Source: Eunapius fragilis
Taxonomy: Eukaryota > Porifera > Demospongiae > Spongillida > Spongillidae
Assembly: GCA_963681505.1 (NCBI GenBank)
Contig: OY811977.1
Span: forward strand, 4,378,352-4,442,351
DNA length: 64,000 nucleotides
Direction: 5' to 3'
Part shown: positions 1 to 11,108 of the stretch, piece after piece
How positions within the stretch are numbered: position 1 is the stretch's first letter
Layout of the letters: the number at the start of each line of letters is the position of its first letter
The notes under the pieces: generated by a model
The model's input: the letters and a program-made list of their open reading frames with translations, nothing else
What the model was told of the DNA's origin: nothing
Databases searched by the model: none
Made by a program: the position numbers and the translations under genes

Positions 1-1295
1 TCAAGGAAGCTTAGGCAGTTTCTTGGATTGAGTAATTATTACCGTCGATTTATTGAACACTACTCAGATATCACGGAACCCCTAAACAAACTTACTCGGA
101 AGTCTGGAGCTGTTTATCAGTGACAGATGAATGTGATAATGCATTCAGAGTTTTGAAACAAAGACTGACAACTCCACCAATCCTGGCGTATCCAAATTTC
201 TCTTATCCTTTTATACTGGCAACTGATGCTTCAGGAACCGCCTTAGGAGGAATCCTAAGCCAGACAATCAATGGTAGCGAGCAAGTGATAGAATACTGGA
301 GCCGTCAGATGAATAAAGCAGAGAGAAGGTATTAAACAATCGAAAGAGAAGCATTGGCAGTAGTAACAGCAGTTAAAGAATGTTATCCCTACCTCTATGG
401 CTGGTCATTCACATTGCTCACTGATCACAACCCACTGACATCGCTGCAAGGGCTCAAAGATACAGGAGGACGACTGACTAGGTGGCTCCTCTACCTTCAG
501 CAATTCGACATGAAGGTGTTGTACAGGCCAGGGAGGTGCAATGGGAATGCTGATACAATGTCACGAAGACCCGATGACAGTGCGGACCAGGTTGCTGTAG
601 TACATGCAATAAACTATCTAAGTAACACAGAAATGCTGCGACAAGAACAAGCGAATGATGTTTACATTTCAGAAATTATGCAGAAGCTTCAGACAGATGG
701 GAGCAACCGTAAACAAGGAGAATACCTGCTGAAGGAAAGACTTCTAATGAGACAACAGGGAGGAAGTGATGGTTCACGCACACAGCTAGTGGTTCCTGTG
801 GCTTTGAGACAAATGGTCCTGGAAGAACTCCACGACAAATCAGGACATTTAGGAATTCATAAGACCTTGGAGAAGGTTAAGGAACACTTCTTTTGGCAAG
901 GATGTGAACAAGATGTCTGAAATATTGTCCAACAATATGAGTGGTGTCAAAACAAAAACTAACCCGGTTCCAACTCAGCATGCTCCCATTGGCACTATTG
1001 AGAGCAATCATCCATTTGAGAAGCTCTCGTGGGACATTATGGGCCCATTGCCAGCTGCAGCAAGTGGATGCAGGTATGTCCTGGTGGTGACATCTGTTTA
1101 CCAAATGGGTTGAGGCATTCCCATTGAAGTCTACAGACAGTGTCACACTTGCCAGGTACTGGTTGATGAAGTTATTTGTTGCTACGGTGTGCCACATTAT
1201 CTGCATAGTGATCAAGGGGCTAACTTTGTGAGTGCAGTTATGCAGTCCATCTGTTCAAGGCTCGGGATAAAACGGACACAGACTACCCCTTAGCT
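1..1295 (+). pseudogene. Ty3/Gypsy pol fragment, copy 1 (RT end, RNase H, integrase)
   Basis: Decayed retrotransposon polyprotein that enters from the left edge. Bases 1-119 encode the end of the reverse-transcriptase connection (RQFLGLSNYYRRFIEHYSD). RNase H follows at 120-600 with ATDASGTALGG, IEREALAVV and LLTDHNPLTSL. The H2C2 zinc-binding part of integrase is near 830-960 (SGHLGIHKTLEKVKEHFFW), and the integrase core starts at about 1015 (LSWDIMGPLP, RYVLVVT). It breaks off after the GIKRTQTTP region near 1290, so the end of integrase and any 3' LTR are missing. Lesions include stops at about 121 and 333 and frameshifts near 900 and 1095. It cannot make a working polyprotein. Nearly the same sequence lies at 54000-55305. 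Confidence 0.93.
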
Positions 1296-1669
1296 TCAAC
1301 AATGTCCAAATACAATTTGCCTCTTTACTTGCTCGCTGCCTTTCTTAACTGTTTGATGTTTGCTTCTTAAAAGAACCATTTTCGCATTCCCGTCTTCAGC
1401 CATAGTATCAAAACTTTAATTGCAACAATAATGTCCCAATTTTAATGATATTCACTGGAAATTGCATGTTTTTGTATTATGAAATTGCAACAATAATGTC
1501 CCAATTTTAATGAAATTCACTTGAAAATTGCATGTGTTGTTTGCAGACAGTGTTGTTTGCAGACAGTAAAATCAACTGTTACATCGTAAATGTGGGTTCT
1601 ATTCCTCAGTATAAAAATCTATTTACAGTCACATACAATGTGCACTGTGCATACGCATGCAAGAACACT

Positions 1670-1795
1670 TTTCTGCATGCCTTGGGATCAATGCTACATG
1701 TTCATAACACTCTTAGCATGACTTGGGATCAATGCTACATGTTCACAGCACACTTAGCATGCTTGAGATCAATGCTACAAATTCACAGCACACTT
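1670..1795. repeat. About 48-bp tandem repeat, 3 copies
   Basis: Each unit carries TTGGGATCAATGCTACATG and the sequence CACACTTAGCATG. Three units are visible here. The matching place in the second copy of the block (55622-55785) has four, so this is a length-variable minisatellite that changed after duplication. Confidence 0.8.
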
Positions 1796-1800
1796 AAACC

Positions 1801-2277
1801 TTACAATTTCATTGTAATTGAAGATCTAAGAGCAGGCTGTGTTCTGGACTTAGCCATTGTGTCACTCTCACCATTGCTGATGACCACGTCCCCAGAACTG
1901 GGGTCCATGTAGTTGTCAACACACTTAAGCATGGATAGGCAGGAGGTAATGTAGTTCTTCACCATAACCATTTGCCAATGGGACTCCTTCATTGAGTTTG
2001 CCCACTAGGGCAAAGGAAGAGGTTCACAGCCAGGGGTTCAAAGTGCTTTTCACCTTTCCCCATTGCTATCATTCTTGTGCAGAATATTAGGCTGCATTTC
2101 CAAACAACCTAATTCTCCAAAGACACCTATTATCTCAATAGCCAATCGGCCACATGCACAATTGGTTCTCATCCGCCCCCTGATATGACCTTTCCCACCC
2201 CAGTTTTGTTTAAGGCTAGAACTGAGTGGAGGTTGAAACCATCTGCATTCAACATCACTTGCATTAAGCTTACTCAT
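1801..2277 (-). pseudogene. Unassigned reverse-strand frame, copy 1 (disrupted)
   Basis: Two overlapping reverse-strand frames (2050-2277 and 1801-1992) match one longer reading region in the second copy of the block at 55788-56295. The upstream part begins MSKLNASDVECRWFQPP and contains GGKGHIRGR. Copy 1 has lost bases near 2035 and 2065 relative to copy 2, which breaks its frame. I do not recognise the family. Position, just 3' of truncated pol and antisense to it, would suit an accessory frame of a mobile element or a captured exon. Equally, it may be a chance frame in a repeat. Confidence 0.35.
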
Positions 2278-2629
2278 AGATACCTAAACCAACGATTTAG
2301 GGTCACCAAGTACAACCTGTTTCTGGAGTTGGCAACAAACCTAAAAACATACATCAGTATCAATATTAAAATGATGCCAAATGTACAGGGTTGGGCTGGA
2401 TTTTTCTTCCCTTAGCAATTCAGATGTATTGATTATAATTGGCAGAAGGAAACTGTCAACACATCTGTACCCTTGACCAGCCAAACTGCAGTCAACTAAC
2501 CGTGCACAAGGAGCAAGATCACCCATGGCCTTCACAGCAAGTTGTACTGTATCTATACCTTGACCACCTCCATTAGTCGAATCATTTGGTGTTTGGACAT
2601 TATTTGTGTGTGCGTGTGTGTAATAATAA

Positions 2630-2905
2630 TATCACAGCAGATCGCTCAACTGGCAGAGAAGAGGAAGCACCAGGCTAATAACCCCAAGTGTCATACTCCC
2701 GGATGGAACTGCATTCCTCTTGCAGTGGGTAGTTATGCCTTTATGGGAACTGGAGTCTAGCTCTTGAAGCCGGGCAGGCTTTCTCCCATGTAGCGCCATG
2801 CCTGTTCTTTGAATTTGGCGCTCAGAAGTCAAAAACCTTGCTGGACCTCTATAGGAGGCTAAATGTAGCACTGGTGCAGTGCAATGCAAGAGCTCTACTG
2901 TGCAG
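2630..2905 (+). pseudogene. Non-LTR retrotransposon C-terminal fragment, copy 1
   Basis: Forward-strand remnant of the C-terminal tail of a LINE-type polyprotein. Visible pieces are AEKRKHQANNPKCHTPGWN, then IPLAVGSYAFMG, and near 2850 YRRLNVALVQCNARALL. The same signature (AE..KH..NDAKC.ELGW.CIPLAV.TYG) sits in the reverse-strand element at 4254-5400, so the two belong to the same broad family. The frame is broken by stops around 2758 and 2790. It is repeated at 59765-60045 in the duplicated block. No reverse-transcriptase core is present. Confidence 0.75.
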
Positions 2906-2977
2906 ATACATTTGGACAGTTTGATTTATATGTGCAGTGTCATTAGTTTTAAAATTTATGTGCATAATATGCACATT

Positions 2978-3238
2978 ATATATGGAACAGTGTCCAGCAC
3001 AATCACTCTTAGGATACCTTATCAAACTTTCCAGGACCAGCAAAAGAAAAGTAACACTCGCATTGAAATATATGGCCAATTATAAATTCAGTGCCTAATA
3101 ACTTTATGATGGATAATCCAATTTAGAATGTGTAAGGACCATTTGATAGAAGCTCTTTGGCGTTCACGGAAAATGAAAAAATTTGAAACTTGTAAAAATA
3201 ACAAGAAGGATGATTTTGCTGGACACTGTCCGATATAA
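2978..3238. mobile_element. MITE, about 260 bp, inverted-repeat ends, copy 1
   Basis: The left end reads TATATGGAACAGTGTCCAGC and the right end GCTGGACACTGTCCGATATA, an inverted repeat flanked by TA-rich sequence. The interior has no coding frame. The same element occurs at 60118-60381, where the left end reads on as AAAATCACCC, and rearranged pieces occur at 7280-7660. Confidence 0.8.
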
Positions 3239-3398
3239 TAATGCGTGTATTCATATACGTTTTTTAGTGGAGATGGACAGTTCTTTCCCAACTTATAAAA
3301 AACATGTCCAAGCAGCACCATGGGACATATATTAATGCGTTTAATATATATATATAATTATATAACATGTACACAATATGACATAAACATACACAGCA

Positions 3399-3660
3399 AA
3401 GTTAGACACATACTCTAGATAGAATGACCCTGGAGTTAGCTCTGATCAGGGTCCAGTTCAATCAACCATAGATCTGGTTTGTTGTAATGGACTTAATCCG
3501 CCCCAGTCTAGTGGATAGTCTACCAGCAAGTCTAGAGTTAAACACATACTCTAGATAGAATGGCCCTGGAGTTGGCTCTGATCAGGGTCAAGTTCAATCT
3601 ACCGTAGATGTGATAGACTTAGGCTGCCCCAGTCTAGCGGCTAGTCTACCAGCAAGTCGT
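3399..3660. repeat. Two tandem units of about 130 bp
   Basis: The block starting ACACATACTCTAGATAGAAT and ending CTACCAGCAAGTC is present twice in a row (3405-3533 and 3541-3658), with scattered substitutions and a small length difference. The pair recurs at 60526-60780 in the duplicated block. Confidence 0.8.
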
Positions 3661-3905
3661 AAGAAAATAATCATAGTTTGGCAATGCACCCTAGGAACCA
3701 GTATGAGGACATTTTTTCTTTGCAACCATGCACGCGGTTTAGCTTTGAATCAAACTGTTGGTTTGTCATCATTGTATTTAACAATGACAAACACACAAAA
3801 CAATCCAATTCTGTCATTGCATTTTTACTGATTTACCTCATAGTAAATTCAAATTGAATTTTTTAAAATTAATGTGCATACATGCATTTTAGTTCCACAC
3901 ACTAA

Positions 3906-4140
3906 CTATGTGCTACCATCTTGGCACCTACAGTTTTTTCCCCTCAGTAATGAATATTCATACATTTCAGTCTGCATGCCAATTTTCCATGTACACATGT
4001 TTCCATATTCACATTCCAATCTTTTGTAAAACAGCCACAGAGTTGACCAAGCCACGGGCTTCAAACCTTTTCCCTCAAGCCATCGGTGTAGTGCCTCCTT
4101 ATTGATTTGTTCTGCATCCAATTTATATTCATTCTCTATT
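3906..4140 (-). pseudogene. Truncated death-domain exon (duplicate)
   Basis: Reverse-strand remnant of the last exon of the ankyrin/death-domain gene at 61145-62320. The reading NEYKLDAEQINKEALHRWLE, then GKGLKPVAWSTL, matches the intact copy at 61145-61408. A frameshift follows after WSTL. The exon is also cut at its 5' side at about 4138, where a TTA/ATT microsatellite begins. The intact copy instead continues through the first half of the domain. This is a dead duplicate made together with the flanking repeat block. Confidence 0.8.
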
Positions 4141-4200
4141 ATTAATAATAATAGAAAGGAATAAATACACAATTATTATTATTATTGTTATTATACCTAC
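4138..4200. repeat. ATT/TAA microsatellite at the edge of the duplicated block
   Basis: A run of ATTATTAATAATAATAG and ATTATTATTATTGTTATTAT lies where similarity with the 54-61 kb block stops. It may be a breakpoint repair scar or a later expansion. Confidence 0.6.
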
Positions 4201-4249
4201 CACCTAGACTACACAATAAAGAAAGCGAAAACATGCAGACACACAAAAC

Positions 4250-5400
4250 ATTTTCAGCCCTCGCCCTCGGAATGCAGAAACCTAACACGGGATAGCAAGG
4301 CTCTGTCATTGCAGCGAAGTAGGGTGAGGTTCAGTCTCAGGTATAAGCTTGAAATGGCCTTTGACTTGCTGCACTGCAACTGCAAAGCCAGACGGGCAGC
4401 CAGTCTAGAAATGGAACCCTGAGCTTCCGCACCCCAACAACCATACGTCTCTACTGCCAAGGGTATGCAGACCCAACCCAACTCTGTGCACTTGGCGTCA
4501 TTGGCATTGTACGTGTGCTTGCACACTTCAGCCTTTCCAGCTGCTGACCCACTTCTGGCTCCCGCTTCATTCAATGTTGTGGAGTTAAGCGGAGAGACCA
4601 CTGTTAGGTCAAAGCAGCTGGCTTCCCAATCATCCAGTTGGGCACTAGGATGTCTGGCGGCCTACTGAGCAAACTTTCACCCCCATACCCATGACCTACC
4701 TCAAGCTGACCACCCAGCCTTGCCCTGTGACAAAACTGGGCAAAAACATCTCTTAAGCTGTTGTGGCGCAACACCACATCACCACCCCCTTTGCACGTCA
4801 CAGCATGATGCCCCAGAGGATCCAGCTGGTGGTCAGGACAGTAAGGGCAACGTAGTTGTGATGATGTGTGTCCATCCCAAGCCACCATTTTAAAGCAACC
4901 GGGAACTCGTCTGGATCCAAGCCAAGAATAAGACCTCTTGATGGAATTACGGCTAGCCATGAAGAAGCATGACACGATGCAACTGAAAGAAGACGAGCAC
5001 GGTTGGCCGGGGTGGAGATGAGGCACAGCTGGTCAAATTGATGGTCATCAATTCTGGATGATAAGTCTTTTTGACTTAAACAGGGCTCCAGAAGAGACTC
5101 TTCAGAGATGGAACTTGCAGGTGGAACCAAGCTATTGAATAAGGTGACAGCTTGTAAGGTGAATGAACTCATCCAGTGGAGCTGAACAACCTGCTTTGTT
5201 TACTGAGGCCAGATAAGCAGCTGAGCAATGTAAAGCCAACCTACAGAGGCCTAGACCACCACTGCTGAGGCTGAGCTGAACTTGAAGCCACTCAAGAGTC
5301 AGAGGGATCAATTGCAACAGTGTCACAAAAGTGACGACGAACCTCCGCATCAAACAATGCTAGGCCTTCAGACACAAGGGCAGGTGGAGTGGAGCGAGCT
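4250..5400 (-). pseudogene. Non-LTR (LINE-type) retrotransposon 3' end
   Basis: Reverse-strand remnant running from about 5400 down to 4254. In order it shows a post-RT region (LSLSSGGLGLCRLALHCSAAY near 5280), a segment with DPDEFPVALKWWLGM (near 4890), a C-terminal zinc-finger-like stretch CPYCPDHQLDPLGHHAVTC followed by GGDVVLRHNSLRDVF (near 4780), then DILVPNWMIGKPAAL and finally ANDAKCTELGWVCIPLAVE and RLNLTLLRCNDRALL (4254-4500). This order is characteristic of a LINE family whose tail is often annotated as reverse transcriptase. Frameshifts near 5130, 4960 and 4604 split it. The RT palm is absent, as expected of a 5'-truncated insertion. The last frame ends at 4254 in HSEGEG followed by a stop. 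Confidence 0.85.
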
Positions 5401-6437
5401 AAATGGAACAGCTTACAAAAGGTGGCACAATGATGTAAGAGGAGTGCAATTCTCTAAATAATTTGGATTGTTAGTATTTGCCTAATGACGTAAATGTATA
5501 TTAATGAAATCAAGTTGTTAATAAATTTCAAACCTGAGTTATGCTGATTTTAACACTGTCTGCTCATTCCTGTATACAAGACCCTGAATAAAATGGCTAG
5601 TTTTTTAATAAGCGTATTTCCTGAAAAATAAACACAGTCACACAGTGAATACTACCTTTCCTGAAATATGATCCTGTTTGTCTTCACAGTGACATGCCTG
5701 AAAACATACCTGGTTTGGAACAGCCATATCAATAACCAAACCGTGGAATTTCAGTGAAATAATGTATGTTTTTGTTCCATTTACTCTGCTCTAACACAAC
5801 TCAATATCAGCTCTCCAATATAAAAGGGCATTACTTTATGAGTGCAATGGGATTTCACGGAGGTGCGATCTAGAAATATTATGCGGCTTGAGTACAATTA
5901 TGAGTTTGACATTCCTCCCAGTTCCCAAAATAAGTACTATAGTGTAGACATGGGAATGGGGCCTATTATTGTTTGTAGCTGAGCAAGTGGACTGGCTAGG
6001 TTGTCAATGTTATTTGCCACAAACTAAAAGGTAATTGGAACAAAAACATTGATGGTGTGTTTACTATATTCGAGATGTGGTCTGATTCTCTGTTGTCCCA
6101 AGTCTTGTTTTTAAATGACATTCATTATACCTCATAGGTTTCCTATGTGTGTGCATGTGTTGTTAAAATGTTTTATCTTGTTTTGCCTTTCATTTTAGGC
6201 AATCATCAGTTGGAAATGTTTGAATCAAATAAAACATTGTCAATGGTTGAAATATATGGTGATCAAAATTTGGAAAATCTTTAAAAATTACCTACAACAA
6301 CAGTGACATGGAGTTAAGTATTTTTGGTGTTATTTAATGCTTTAAATGAACCATTAACAACTGATGCAGCACTTTTGTACTTGATACAAGTGTACGAAAC
6401 CGTACGCATTGGCAAATGTCATTTTAAAAATTCACAG
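5401..6437. other. No gene recognised
   Basis: AT-rich sequence without a convincing coding frame, terminal repeat or RNA gene. It may be an intron or upstream region of the HNH exon that follows. Confidence 0.5.
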
Positions 6438-7045
6438 TCACCGCTCCAGGGATTCCCATATCAAGTGGACAATATGTTTTATGTCCTTCAGGATCTTCAA
6501 CATTTACCATAGTAAATGACGTACACCTATTGTCTGCACCAAGTTCAATATCAAGTTCAAGGGCAGGTTCTCTATCTCCCTCACTCAATAAAGAAAGAGA
6601 TTCTGGTTTCAGCAAAAAAGTTAAGGACAGAGACAGTTGTTGCATTATCAGCAATGCGCCCACCGAGTATTATCACTCGTGTCATATTATTCCACTGCAA
6701 TATAAAGGAGAATTACCACCAACGATAATCGAGATTTTGTCGAATATAGATAATGGACTAAACAATGTTCGAAATGGAATATGTTTGAGAAGCGATCTAC
6801 ACATTGCATACAATTTACTTGCCATATCAGTGAAGCCTGTTAGAAATGGGTATTACGTAGTTGTTTTCCATTAAGATTCCCCCTTCAACCAGTATAATTC
6901 AATGCATCTAGATTCTGGATGGGATGATATTACTGGTCCAGTACCTGAATTTTTAAGCTTTCATTTTAGTCTTTGCCTTGCAAAATGTCTGCGTGGTGGA
7001 GCATATGAAGCTAATAATCATTATGACAGTGACGACGAGGAAAAG
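6438..7045 (+). pseudogene. HNH nuclease-domain exon with an in-frame stop
   Basis: The exon is bounded by a plausible acceptor (TTCACAG before 6438) and donor (GAGGAAAAG|GTACAG at 7045). The frame reads PISSGQYVLCPSG near 6455, a Ser-rich linker, then an HNH_2-like nuclease core: RDSCCIISNAP, CHIIPLQ, NNVRNGICLRSDLHIAYN, and a NGYYVVVFH strand. In this family the Cys..Gly/Ala-P, the AHI-like HII and the NGL-LR-DLH motif form the beta-beta-alpha metal site. Here the central H of CHIIPL and the DLH histidine are present. A TAA at 6872-6874 interrupts the frame, which then stays open and in phase through DSGWDDITGPVPEFLSFHFS to an acidic SDDEE tail. A single C-to-T change of a CAA codon could explain it. 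Downstream exons were not found. Confidence 0.65.
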
Positions 7046-7279
7046 GTACAGTAACAGGTTTCATTTGCATGCACATTCAGCATAACTTTCACGCATTCTG
7101 TAGACAACACCCATTTTTCTAGGGCACAGGTCACCTCCTTAGCTGAATTTTGTGGTAAAGTGACTCGATGCAAAGTGAATTTCGATCAGTGGTCATCTAC
7201 ATGCTTGAATCCATTATGAAGCAAATACCTCATATCGATTAGATCATCAACGCAGGTGTTGATGCATGTGTATCAATAT

Positions 7280-7660
7280 CACATTAATGGGACGGTGTCC
7301 AGCAAAATCACCCTCTCGATTAGTTTTCAAGTTCTCAATTTTTTTCATTTTCTGTGAACTCCAAAGCGCTTCTATCAAATGGTCCTTACGCATAGACCCC
7401 AACATCTATATTTTACCTTATAGAAATGGTGTAGTATGAAGTATTGAAAATAGGAAGTCAATAGCGTTTACCGTTATAGCGATTCAAACGTGAATCATTT
7501 TAATAACTTGAATATGGGGACAAGGCAGCGAAAATGGACCTAGCGCTAATTATAAAACTTTCCAGGAAGGTGCATCGAATATGTACGCATAATTAAAAAT
7601 TCAGGACCCTCTAACTCCATGCAATGGACAGACTAATTTCCAGTGCGTAAGAAATATGTT
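7280..7660. mobile_element. Rearranged copy of the 2978-3238 MITE
   Basis: 7285-7400 matches the right arm of that MITE in reverse orientation (GGTGTCCAGCAAAATCACCC, then CTTCTATCAAATGGTCCTTA). 7545-7640 matches its left arm in forward orientation (AAACTTTCCAGGA). Between them lies a different repeat (7432-7510) that recurs at 21376-21470. Confidence 0.6.
7432..7510. repeat. Dispersed repeat shared with 21376-21470
   Basis: Both places share GTATGAAGT(A/G)TTGAAAA followed by AGGAAGTCA, TAGCGTTTAC and GATTCAAAC(G/A)TGAATCATTT. No coding capacity was seen. It is probably a fragment of a small transposon. Confidence 0.65.
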
Positions 7661-8819
7661 ATAGAGGACTATGGGAGGTGAACACCGCCATAATTATGCT
7701 CATTTGTATTTTACAAAATTATCCTTTTTCTTCGCTAACGATGCTTACTGTAAAAAAAAAAAGTTCCTGGCATAAGTGAAATATATATTTTTCTTATTAT
7801 ATATATGTATATTTACAAGTTTTACGGAGGGACACGGGAAGCGTTCAATAAATGGAACAAGTGGTTTCAATGGGGAGGCCGTCTTATCACTAGCAGTGCG
7901 TTGTAACATGGTTGAGAGCAGCTGTAAGGTGTATGCGTGTTTTCTCAGTGTCTGCAAACCTCCATTAGAATGCAAACTTGTTCATGCTACAACTGTTGAA
8001 ATGTTTTCAAACACATTTGGCTATTGAAAAACAAACGAATTGTCGTAGCAAATGTTTGATAATGAACTGCATTATGTACCCAACCTCTAGGTTGTCATCA
8101 ATTCCATTATAGTTACAGTATTCCTCACTGTTGTCCACAAGGTGTACATACTGCCATGCAAAATGATAATGAACATGTACAGTGTATAGATATAAATGGA
8201 TTGACTTGCAGGTGATACGTTGGAACTGGAAGGTACGTGAAAACTATTTTGACCACTTGGTAAAGATAGTAATGCCTTGGATGATGTTGATAGGTAGTGA
8301 TCAGGCATGGTAAGTGAACTTGGTGTATTAACCAATACTGCAGAGCATGGTTCTTCATGGCCATTTTACTCTAACCGCTTTGGTGAGCACTCACTATCCA
8401 CTTCAATGGTCAACAGGCACAGACACAGAATCAGGAATTGTTTTCTAGGGTCAAAAAGAGCAATAAAGATTACAATGTAATGGTATAATACAATGTAATG
8501 GTATAATACCATGTCCTTAATACAGAGAAAGAGAATAACATGAAACAGCATACATTCTGCCAAAAACGCGTAACATAACAAGCATCGCAAATTTTTGTAA
8601 CTACTGACCTTCAATAAAGGCATTGGACACCGGAAGAGGACTTTTATGGATCCTCCCTCCATAAAGTTGTTTTAGAACCTTTCCGTCATATGAATGATCA
8701 CTACAAAAACTCTTACTCTTCTATTTGCACACTTTATGAACTCAAAATCATCTACTTTTACTTCTGAGAAGTTGAAAATAGTGCTAACCTTTAGCGTCAA
8801 TACTCGAATAATTCCATCC
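7661..8819. other. No gene recognised
   Basis: AT-rich DNA. A short duplicated motif AATGTAATGGTATAATAC occurs near 8475-8510. No domain, terminal repeat or RNA gene was recognised. Confidence 0.4.
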
Positions 8820-9005
8820 TTATATCATCTTCCGTGAAATCATTACAGTTCCATCATATAGTTTATCATTCCCACTGAATAATTCAAGTTCTGAAGCATC
8901 ATTTCCTGGATAACTTATAATTATTCGTTTGCGATACTTAGATTCCAGTTGGAGGGCTTCTTCTGATATGACCTTTATATCATAATTTGTGATAACACCA
9001 TGCAT
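8820..9005 (-). other. Unassigned possible exon
   Basis: A reverse-strand open stretch of 61 residues with ordinary protein-like composition (EEALQLESKYRKRIIISYPG, ending in DGTVMISRKMI). No domain was recognised and the splice signals are not decisive. It could be one exon of a reverse-strand gene or a chance frame. Confidence 0.25.
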
Positions 9006-9007
9006 GC

Positions 9008-9208
9008 ATGGAGGCCTGGATAATATTATTACTATTGTCTATAATAAATGTTGCTGGCCATCAAAAGCTGATGGACATCAAGATGCTCCGTGACATTTTG
9101 TCTAGTGATGCAGTTAATGGTGTCCCACACTATAAATTAGCGTGTACCCACTCGGTACATGTATTAATTGTAGTTGAAACTAAATTACAAATAACAAGTA
9201 CTTCCTAA
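9008..9208 (+). other. Unassigned short frame with a hydrophobic start
   Basis: Sixty-six residues beginning MEAWIILLLLSIINVAGHQK, which resembles a signal peptide with a possible cleavage after VAG. Nothing downstream supports a full secreted protein. It could be a first exon if a donor is used inside it. Low confidence. Confidence 0.25.
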
Positions 9209-10770
9209 TACCACTTCATGATCCATGTTCAAGTCCGTGTTCAAGTTTAAATTATAATGCATTGAAATGTGTATAGTGGAAAAATAATACACCTGTTGAA
9301 GCATGAAAAAACAAACACCTAAATCAACCACATCTCACAAATAGAAACACATAAAGGAAATGAAAAGCACAGTTGTATGTGATAAACATAATCTAGCGGG
9401 TTGATTTTAGAGAACCCCTGGCTTAATGGTTGAGGTCATGGAAGAGTTCTGATAATACACTTCTGGTAAGTCTGTTGATCTACTTGAAATGCTATGAGAG
9501 AAGAGAATATTACATGTAGTTATTCACAGCATTGTATATCAAAGTGTAATGATGGTACGCACTGGTCTGACACAATTTATACACAATTAGCACAGTGCAA
9601 TTACATACATCATATTCCATTACATATAGATGGCACTTAGTACATCATTCTCCTTCCTTCAAACATCTCCTAAACAATCCACCAACTTCATTCCAATTCT
9701 TTACCATGCATCATCCCATCCACCTCTACCTCTACATGCAGTCACTCCTCTCCCTCACCATCCTAAGTGTCCTTGTACTCTCGCCAGCTCCTCATCCCCC
9801 CGTAGATCGAGGGATCCCCTCTCTGTCATCGTGTCTGCCAGCAACTTCCTCATCTCGTACATGCCAACAGGCCATCCTCCAAATGTGATAGACACTACAG
9901 AAGAAAGGAATGCCCATGTATGGAATGTTTGCAATATCCAATGGCTGTACATGCATCTAACTTATTAATATTCATCATGCATAGACTGACATAGATGTAC
10001 GCATGTGCATACACACACACACTCTCTCTCACATACTCACACATTCACACACACATACCAACTTACAAATTCTGATGGATACGCATTTCCCACATGCCTG
10101 AGCAGCTGCTGGAAGTACTGTCAGCCATCACTGGACCAGTCTTGGAGATGCACATGAATGGAGGTCCATCAATACTGGCAACGATCGTCAGGCCAAGTTC
10201 GATTGGCTGATCAACAATGGAGTGCTGCAGTGGATGGGGCAAATGTATCAGTTTTACACATACATGGTATCAAAACACACATGAACTATACATACACAAA
10301 CACACACAGGTACATGTTTATGAATGCTCCTTCCATTGTGAGATGCTATGTAACCTTAGCATTGAATACCATACCAATCATGTATCACACTCTCCATTCC
10401 TCCATACGATACTAGCTCTGGTTAACTAGTTTGCCCACAAAAGAGTCAGGCAACAATATCAGAGGGGGTGCAGGCCTCTCCCCACCCCCCCCCCCCACAT
10501 TCAAGCCAGACTGGGACCAAAGGTTGCGCAGGCTACCTTTTGGTGCAAGCAGTCGTGCCACTAGAACAAAGGGGTCATGGAGAGTGGTTGAACATCTCCT
10601 GCAGAACCTTCCAGGGACCAAGGGTATCCTTGAGCCACACCTTGGGTGCAACCAGATATGCCATACCACAACGGCGTGGGTGCTTGGTGGGTAGAAGCCA
10701 ACCCCAAAGGGTGCATGTCACCTGCCATTGATGTATGACAGGAAAATCAGTGTACAAAGGTACAATCAAG
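9209..10770. other. Mostly unassigned; dinucleotide-rich tracts and a poly-C run
   Basis: Impure (CA)n/(TC)n tracts lie at about 10008-10060 and 10295-10315. A poly-C run lies at 10484-10498. Several short frames here arise from the repeats. No protein domain was recognised. Confidence 0.45.
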
Positions 10771-10772
10771 GG

Positions 10773-10906
10773 CATAGCTGATCCAGAGGGGGGGGGGGGG
10801 GGGCTGAAGTCATATTCACAATTAATATATGGCATTGCCAATGCCATATGTGGTGAAAACTAATTGCAAATATGATTTCAGCCCCCCATCTCTGGATCCA
10901 CTACTG
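10773..10906. mobile_element. Small hAT-like MITE with an internal G/C tract
   Basis: The left end CATAGCTGATCCAGAG runs into about sixteen G and then GCTGAAGTCATATT. The right end, read in reverse, is CAGTAGTGGATCCAGAG, then ATGGGGGG and CTGAAATCATATT. These ends look like those of hAT-type elements (CAG..GTGGATCCAG). The interior is about 130 bp and non-coding. The target duplication is not clear. Confidence 0.65.
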
Positions 10907-11108
10907 AGGAAGGGGGGGTCAGCAAAACCTTGCATCCTTGATAGAGAATGAAAGTCCCCAGTCCACTACACCTTATGGCCAAAGTTACCATGACAGAAAG
11001 TCTGTTGTCATGACACAGTGCTTTGGGGTCACCCAATGACTGGTTTGGAGTGTGTTGCCACTAAAGTGACTCTGTTGGTATCCACCCTTCTGTACACCCC
11101 AAACCATG

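Noticed and set aside
877..1215. Reverse-strand frame of 112 residues over the Gypsy integrase
   Set aside because: It is antisense to clearly recognisable integrase motifs, and the same shadow appears antisense to copy 2.
10431..10847. Several overlapping frames rich in Pro and Gly
   Set aside because: They cross homopolymer C and G runs and a MITE; no frame is conserved and no domain is visible.
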